Source of the DNA: Hippasteria phrygiana | Taxonomy: Eukaryota; Echinodermata; Asteroidea; Valvatida; Goniasteridae | Direction of reading: 5' to 3' | DNA: 64,000 bases | Assembly: GCA_037893225.1 (NCBI GenBank) | Contig: JAZGUH010000363.1 | Coordinates: 1,178,001 to 1,242,000, forward strand | Shown here: one piece after another, positions 58,510-64,000 of the stretch | Layout of the letters: every line of letters starts with the position of its first letter | How positions within the stretch are numbered: position 1 is the first letter of the stretch | The notes under the pieces: generated by a model | Told to the model about the DNA's origin: nothing | What the model saw: only the letters and a program-made list of their open reading frames with translations | The model's database searches: none | Position numbers and translations under genes: made by a program

Positions 58510-58537
58510 ACCATGGAGGTAGGCCTACCTCCATGGT
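58510..58537. repeat. perfect 28-bp palindrome
   Basis: Centred on AGGCCT with arms ACCATGGAGGT / ACCTCCATGGT, only 50 bp from the larger palindrome. Confidence 0.95.
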
Positions 58538-60575
58538 ATAACTTACGAAGGGTGCATGAGGGCTAAACGTAATACATAATGGTGCACGATTTGTCATTTG
58601 TTTTATCATGCACCGCAAAAAATGTGTAGCATGCACTGGTTCCCAGCTTTGACTGCGTAAAGAGAAAAGGAGTTTATGGGAAGCAACGAAATCTGCAAAT
58701 AGCCTGGCCCCGAATTTTGTGTGTAATGTTTATCAGTTACGGGTGGTCTAGGTACCATTTACAGTCCCCAAAACGTGTGTGATGCAGTTTTCGCTCACGT
58801 TTGGCCGTATTTTTATCGGTTTTCTTCCCTGTTTTTTAACATTCTGTGGACAGTATAGTTGAAGTGAAGTCATTTAGGATTGTAACGTTAGTATCACAAC
58901 GCCAACATTTTAACGTTTATAAATTCTGTGCTATAATTATAAAAAACCTTGAACATTTCAAGTTCAACATTGTCATTGTAAAACCTTCTGAATTTGTTGA
59001 AATTTGTCTTATTTCTACAGAAAATATGGAGGACAAGGATTCATTCATGCTTCTTGATCTGTGTGCAGACTAGAGTCGCTTAGAGCTGATACCACACGTA
59101 GGTCCCCGCGTGATGTTTCCAGACTGAAGACTTTCAAAGAAGATGAGGTACATGTAATGATGTACTTTTCCTATTTATTTGACTTTGTGGATTTGAATCT
59201 TTTATGCCAGTAAAAAATAACTAGCAACAGTATTTGAACATTCCAACAGGTTGTAACAGGAGGTAATGTCGTCTTTTTTGATCGGTGTATACATGTAATT
59301 TAATCAACCAGCAGAATTGGCCAGCAAATCCTGCAATATAAAACCAGTATTGCACAACATCCTCGCCAAGCCGGAGTTATTTTTATATAACAAATTTGCA
59401 TTTGTACATGTATTTTTCACTCAAACATTTTTTTTTCTAGGCTAACATAAAAAGTCTCTTTGTGATAATTATGGTACAAAAATGTATCGTGCATCTAATC
59501 GCTCAATATTTTTTAAACAATGCTCAAAGCTGATGTCATTAGTAATTTTGGAGTGTAATACAGAATCTTTGTGCTTCATGTAAAATCAAGTTCATTGGAA
59601 GTATTGTTTTATCCACAATTGGCTCATATGGCACTGAAAAATTAAATACTCATGCATGCCATGTAATGAAGGTTGAGTTGCATTTGTTGCATATGGAATG
59701 TACAAACACATGAAAAGTAGCACTAACATTAGTTTCCTAATTCTTTTGCAGAGGGTGATCGCAAAAACCTGGCAGTGTTTGTTTTGCCCTGCATATTGCC
59801 AACTGGTGTGAAAGGGAAGAACACCAGGAGTAATGGGGATGACGCCATCAAGTCATTTATAGACCGTCAACTACCGGTAGTAAGAATCTTTAACTTTTCA
59901 TTGATAGCTAAACATAGAAATATTTATGTATAACCGGTTAGTATAGAACACTAGATGGTTAAGCATCTGCACTAAAAATCAAGTAGGTATGATCTAAAAT
60001 ACGAACCGCATGTGTTATTCACAAACGTTTAGACAAACCGAATGTACAGTGCTCATCAGGCATGCAACTTTTCCTCGGATCAGCTGATTTCCTTGTTTTT
60101 CACGTCACACTTATGCCATTGAAAATTGAAAAACACTGTATAAAGTCTTGTAAAGATTGGAATTTCCTGGTTTTTTTAAATTCCAAGTTGCATGCCTGTG
60201 CTCATTGAACAACGGCGCCAAAACACTTTTCAAACTTGAGGGGGGTCAAAATTAGCGCCGGTGCCGGCTGGCTGCTACCATTTTCTGTTTTTATTTATAC
60301 GGAACTGCCCAGAAGGGGGGGGGGTGCAAATTTCCCCCTCGGACCCCGGTTCCGCCGCCGTTGTCATTGAATAATAGAAAAGGGGGAAAAGACCTTAGTT
60401 GTGATGGACTGTTTCACCGTGCTACATGTACATGTACTTGCCATGCAGTTTTTCTATGGTCCCTGGCATACTAAAGACACCTTCAATATATGTAATTAAA
60501 TTAATGCCATCCTATCTAACGTTTCACATTTTGAACCGCCTAGTGTTAGTTGGCCTGCCATATAGATTTAACATG

Positions 60576-61033
60576 TTTAAAGAGCAACTCCAACGATTTC
60601 CAACTTCTCTTAGGTTTCGATATGAAACAGATACTTGTGAATATTCTTATTTTTGATGCCGGTTTTTGTTTAAAAAAAACATTTTTTGTTGCCTTTCTTT
60701 ACGCGAGTCTATCCCAGTTTCGTGAAAAGGAGCGTGACGTCAAGCTCATTTACATCTAATTAATATGCATTTCTGACGTATTACCAGTGAGCATGCAACA
60801 ATGCGACACGTACACATGCAAAATAACAATAACATCGCGTACGGCTTTCTACGGTACCACATGTTTTTTTCATTTCTCAACTGCGCCACCAGAAAATGGT
60901 AACAATTTCTCTCAAAATAACACAAAATTGAGACGCAAAACAAACATGATTTTGTATTGAATAAGTAATTTATTATATATTGAACACAATAACATTAATT
61001 CTATTTTAAAAACCATTGAAGTTGCTCTTTAAA
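60576..61033. mobile_element. MITE with TTTAAAGAGCAACT ends, in intron 3
   Basis: Left TTTAAAGAGCAACTCCAACG and inverted right TTTAAAGAGCAACTTCAATG differ at two positions. No coding capacity. Confidence 0.75.
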
Positions 61034-61509
61034 GATCTAAAGATGACTTTTGCAAGATGAAATTAATATAAATATGAAATAGAAAAGTTTATGGCTCAGG
61101 AAAGATGAAGATTGTGTTCAATTGTGTGCTTTTTCTATGCGTACAGGTCTACATAACAATTGTTATCTTTCTTTGTTTGTACTCTGACTATAGATTGGTA
61201 GAAACATCCCCTGGTACCTGGATACTCCGACATTGAAACAGCCCTTTATACTTGTCCTTGGGAAGCGACTCGAGCCAGAACAGACACTTATCATCGTAGA
61301 GCAACATGCAATCTCCCACATATGGATGATGATCAAGGCACTAGATGTATGTTGAAATGCTTTTTTATGTACTGGATATCTCCTTCCCTTGGCAGCCATT
61401 CAGAAAGCTGTGTATGGCCTTGGAGAGGGGAAAGGGAGACAAATCGATCTCTGCGTGTGTTCGGTCACTCAGAGCATTTTTTAGCTCCCAAAAACCTGAA
61501 AACCAGTGA

Positions 61510-63129
61510 TTATATCAATCTGGAAGTACCTAGAGGTAGGGGAGGGGCTGAGAGGATTCACCCAACACTTCCCGCAGAATGGCACTCTCTGGTTGATAAT
61601 CACCGATTTTCATCAATCACTTACAAACATTGCAATGTCATCAGTGAACTCTGTGTATGGATGTGCATTCAATTTCATGTTTAATTAAAAGGATGATAAA
61701 ATATATAAACATTGTCATTAAATTTTGGCAAATCTTGACCACATCTGAGATTCAAAAATGGAGACAATTGCCTATGAGAGCCATAATTTGTTTTGGATGT
61801 TGTACAAAAATGTCTTCATTACACCAATGATGTGAGTGGCACATCAACCCAAACATGTAAGGTAAAACTTGAGACATTTTGCGGCAAATGATTTGTAGCC
61901 TATAAAATACCACAAGCATGTCGGTGATGATCTATACCCAGTGTCAAAAGTTCAGGTTAAATTTCATTAACATGCTGGATATGCCGCTTGATTAGAGCTC
62001 ATGATAGAGAAGTAATTAGGAGTACATGTTCATGTACAAATAACATGTACACTCCATTGATATTGGGGCAATATGAGTAAGTTTATTTGACAACTTGCCT
62101 ATTAAACAGTGTTTACCTAATTTTTTTTTCTTCAATATTAATATTTTCATTATTTTTGAACTCTTGCCAATTGGTTCAGACCCGCATTACCGCAGAAATA
62201 TCCAGATCGAATCAAAAGATATATTTCACTCTTGATTTCAGTCACATTTTAAATTGCTGTTTCTCGGTTTGCCAAATTATAATTTTTTTCACTCACATGT
62301 ACAATATACCCCATGAATGTGGGTAAGCCCAAATACATTTTATAGTGCAGCTTTTATTCTCATATTTTAATTCGTGCATTTAGTGAATGCTGTAATTTTT
62401 TTTCTTGTTTTGGGGTTAATATTTTATGTCTTTTTATATTGTGCCATACTGTTTAAAGATATACTATTTCTGCTCTTCCAAAAATAAATCTTTGAACGAA
62501 TTTTCTAAAAATGTGTTCTTTAACAAATACATAAACTTTTTGGTATTTTGAGCATCTCAAACTATGAGTCTACATAAGCTGCATGAGCGTAAATGGTCCA
62601 TCCATCTGCAGTGGGAAATTTATGGTGTCCCACAATACATTCATTGACAGATTTTTTTTCTCTGATGGCTCATCTGAAATCTAATAACTTTTGCAATGCT
62701 CCAAAATAGCAGTTCAGCAACATTTTGTGAAATTTAGGTAAGAGAACAAGGAATATACCTTTAAATCTGCAAAGGCTTGCAATAGCACCACGTGAAACTA
62801 GTTCTCAATCAGTTGATTACTACTGCATGTTGAGCACTAGTTTCACAAGGTTTTACCGCAAACTTTACCAGATAATTTCTTACTATAAAACTTTACTACG
62901 TGTACAATGTAAAGCCTCAAATCCAAAGACGTTTGACCTAGATGATTAAAATGAGATGTTTAACTGGCAAATATCAAATGTTTCTTTCTTTTTTATTTTC
63001 TAGTTTCTCTTCTTACCTTGTTAACAAGGCTCTCCAACTTGCGAGTCGGTAATGTTACCATGATTTAAGTCGGGTCCATACCAGTGTGACAAGCCTGGAA
63101 CCTAAGAGTTGGTCATAATGATCTAAATA
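61510..63129. other. 3' flank of the embedded gene
   Basis: AT-rich; AATAAA-like signals occur (for example at 62482). No further ORF or exon chain recognised. Confidence 0.4.
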
Positions 63130-63627
63130 CAATCCAGCTCTCCGGGTCAATACTCTCCGGGTCAATCCAACCCGGCACTCCGGGTCAATCCAACCCCGAG
63201 CCGGGTCAGGCCCCCTGTGACCCAGATTCCGGGTCAGTTTCAACCCGGAATGGGTTAAATCTGACCCGGAATGGCTGATTTTTGACCCGGATAATTCAAG
63301 GTGACAAAATTTTGACCCGGATCTCATGAATTCAACCTACCTTCCGGGTCAATGTGTGCGTAACCCGGGTCCCGGGTCAGAAATTATTGACCCGGAAACC
63401 CAGATTCCGGGTCATAAAACTTTTGACCCGGAATCCCGGGTCAGTATTATTTGACCCGGAAACCATTTTTCCGGGTCGTTCAAAAGCGACCCTTTTCCGG
63501 GTCAGGAATTTCTGACCCGGAACTCCGGGTCATGCCAACCCGGAATGGGTCAGGCCCCCTGGGACCCGGAATCCGGGTCAGATCTGACCCTTTCCGGGTC
63601 AAATCTGACCCGGGTGTTTTTAGAGTG

Positions 63628-64000
63628 TGCTGCTCAGATTACTTTTCTTGGGTTGGCTATTGACACTGTTGCACAAGAAATTCGAGTCCCCGCTGACAAG
63701 GTTGATTCGATTGTTGATAAATTAGATAAGGCATTGAGTAAACAAAAACTTACTCTGCGTGAACTTCAGTCGCTAGTAGGGAGTTTGAATTTTCTTTGTA
63801 AAGCAGTTCGCCCAGGACGCGCATTGTTGCGTCGTTTGATTGGCTTGACTAGCGGCGCCAAGAAACCTCATCACCGTATCCGTATTTCATCAGGGACGCG
63901 CGCTAATTTGTTGGCTTGGTGGCATTTTTTGTCCCATTTCAACGGTTCGGTCTTTTTCCTTGACAAACTATGGTACTCTAGTGATAACCTTCACTTGTAT
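63628..64000 (+). pseudogene. reverse transcriptase / RNase H of the second DIRS-order element, 3' part (runs off window)
   Basis: Resumes exactly where 56896 stopped: AQITFLGLAIDTVAQEIRVP, LTLRELQSLVGSLNFLCKAV, RPGRALLRRLIGLT, then ANLLAWWHFLSHFNGSVFF leading towards RNase H. The open frame continues past 64000. This 3' part shows no break inside the window. Confidence 0.85.

Larger units (their letters stand above)
58198..61509 (+). pseudogene. four-exon gene of unrecognised family inside the CACTCT element
   Basis: Exon 1 is 58198-58240 (MMSEFFERYLEKVE, donor GGTAAGA). Exon 2 is 59021-59147 (acceptor TTTCTACAG; ENMEDKDSFMLLDLCAD, then one frame over LESLRADTTRRSPRDV; donor GTACAT). Exon 3 is 59754-59879 (KNLAVFVLPCILPTGVKGKN...DAIKSFIDRQLPV, donor GTAAGA). 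Exon 4 starts at 61194 (acceptor CTATAG; IGRNIPWYLDTPTLKQPFIL...LIIVEQHAISHIWMMIKALD), then one frame over MYVEMLFYVLDISFPWQPFR to stop 61509. All three junctions keep phase. Two 1-nt shifts (near 59070 and 61345) would be needed for a ~200-residue protein, so this copy may be dead or misassembled. The C-terminal pattern (QPFILVLG, LIIVEQHAI, ALD..) reminds me of unnamed conserved proteins in animals, but I assign no function. It could be cargo, an accessory transposon gene or a captured host gene. Confidence 0.6.
56897..63627. mobile_element. 6.7-kb element with CACTCT termini and GACCCGG subterminal arrays
   Basis: Ends CACTCTAAAAA (56897) and TTTTTAGAGTG (63627). TG is duplicated (56895-56896 and 63628-63629), and removing the element restores the RT frame (KTEGP|AAQITFLG). 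Both ends carry about 450 bp of alternating GACCCGG and CCGGGTC in short palindromes (56910-57330 and 63130-63610). CACT-type ends, a 2-bp duplication and subterminal palindromes fit the CACTA/Mirage/Chapaev group, but I find no transposase, so the class is an inference. It contains a 364-bp MITE, a 458-bp MITE and a multi-exon gene. Confidence 0.8.

Noticed and set aside
61347..61396. 49-nt intron (GTATGT...TTGGCAG) in exon 4 of the embedded gene
   Set aside because: It would remove MYVEMLFYVLDISFP, which reads as a natural continuation; a 1-nt frameshift explains the data better, though a mini-intron is not excluded.
56897..63627. hAT or Harbinger identity for the CACTCT element
   Set aside because: The duplication is 2 bp (TG), not 8 bp or TTA, and the ends are CACT-type.

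Overview
This window is animal nuclear DNA, most likely from a marine invertebrate. It has spliceosomal introns, PIF/Harbinger, hAT, CACTA-like and tyrosine-recombinase (DIRS-order) elements, a LINE fragment, tRNA-derived short repeats and long poly(G)/poly(C) runs. Short inverted-repeat elements with ends such as TTAAAGGCAGTGTACA recall echinoderm genomes, but I cannot name the species. I see no host gene that is clearly not transposon-derived. The window is a nest of mobile elements inside mobile elements.

0-16.4 kb: an intron-containing PIF/Harbinger pair lies in convergent orientation. The HARBI1-like transposase is on the + strand (2330-10961) and a Myb/SANT-like DNA-binding partner is on the - strand (13217-15803). 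Transposase exon 2 is split by a 645-bp foldback element with a 9-bp target duplication. Exon 3 is split by a 5.4-kb DIRS-order retroelement with split direct repeats (A1...B1-A2...B2); its gag and RT/RNase H are broken but its recombinase ORF is open. Several MITEs, a foldback element with outward-facing tRNA-like arms and a tRNA-derived SINE fill the rest.

16.4-44.3 kb: a 28-kb non-coding block that I read as a tandem and partly inverted array of about ten non-autonomous rolling-circle (Helitron/Helentron-like) elements. Nine internal or edge junctions carry a short perfect or near-perfect hairpin followed by 6-16 nt and CTAG, with T next; a tenth is a variant. The interiors are satellites: ~146-bp and ~400-bp monomers, each anchored on TGACGTCA palindromes and, in the short monomer, CACGTG. 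The two ends of an element share a matched subterminal motif, and a second subfamily has a different but again matched pair.

44.3-54.6 kb: the 3' part of a CR1/Jockey-like reverse transcriptase (- strand), a MITE whose sister copy sits at 57.4 kb, a 19-bp minisatellite, a hAT-type element with a perfect 8-bp target duplication, and two adjacent elements with GTCGTGCGAC/CACGAT-type subterminal repeats. The second of these is a 3.0-kb Harbinger with a frameshifted transposase.

54.6-64 kb: a second DIRS-order element (gag, RT) is interrupted inside RT by a 6.7-kb element with CACTCT termini and GACCCGG/CCGGGTC subterminal arrays. Inside that insertion I can assemble a four-exon, phase-consistent gene of a family I do not recognise by name. 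The DIRS reading frame resumes at 63628 and runs off the window.
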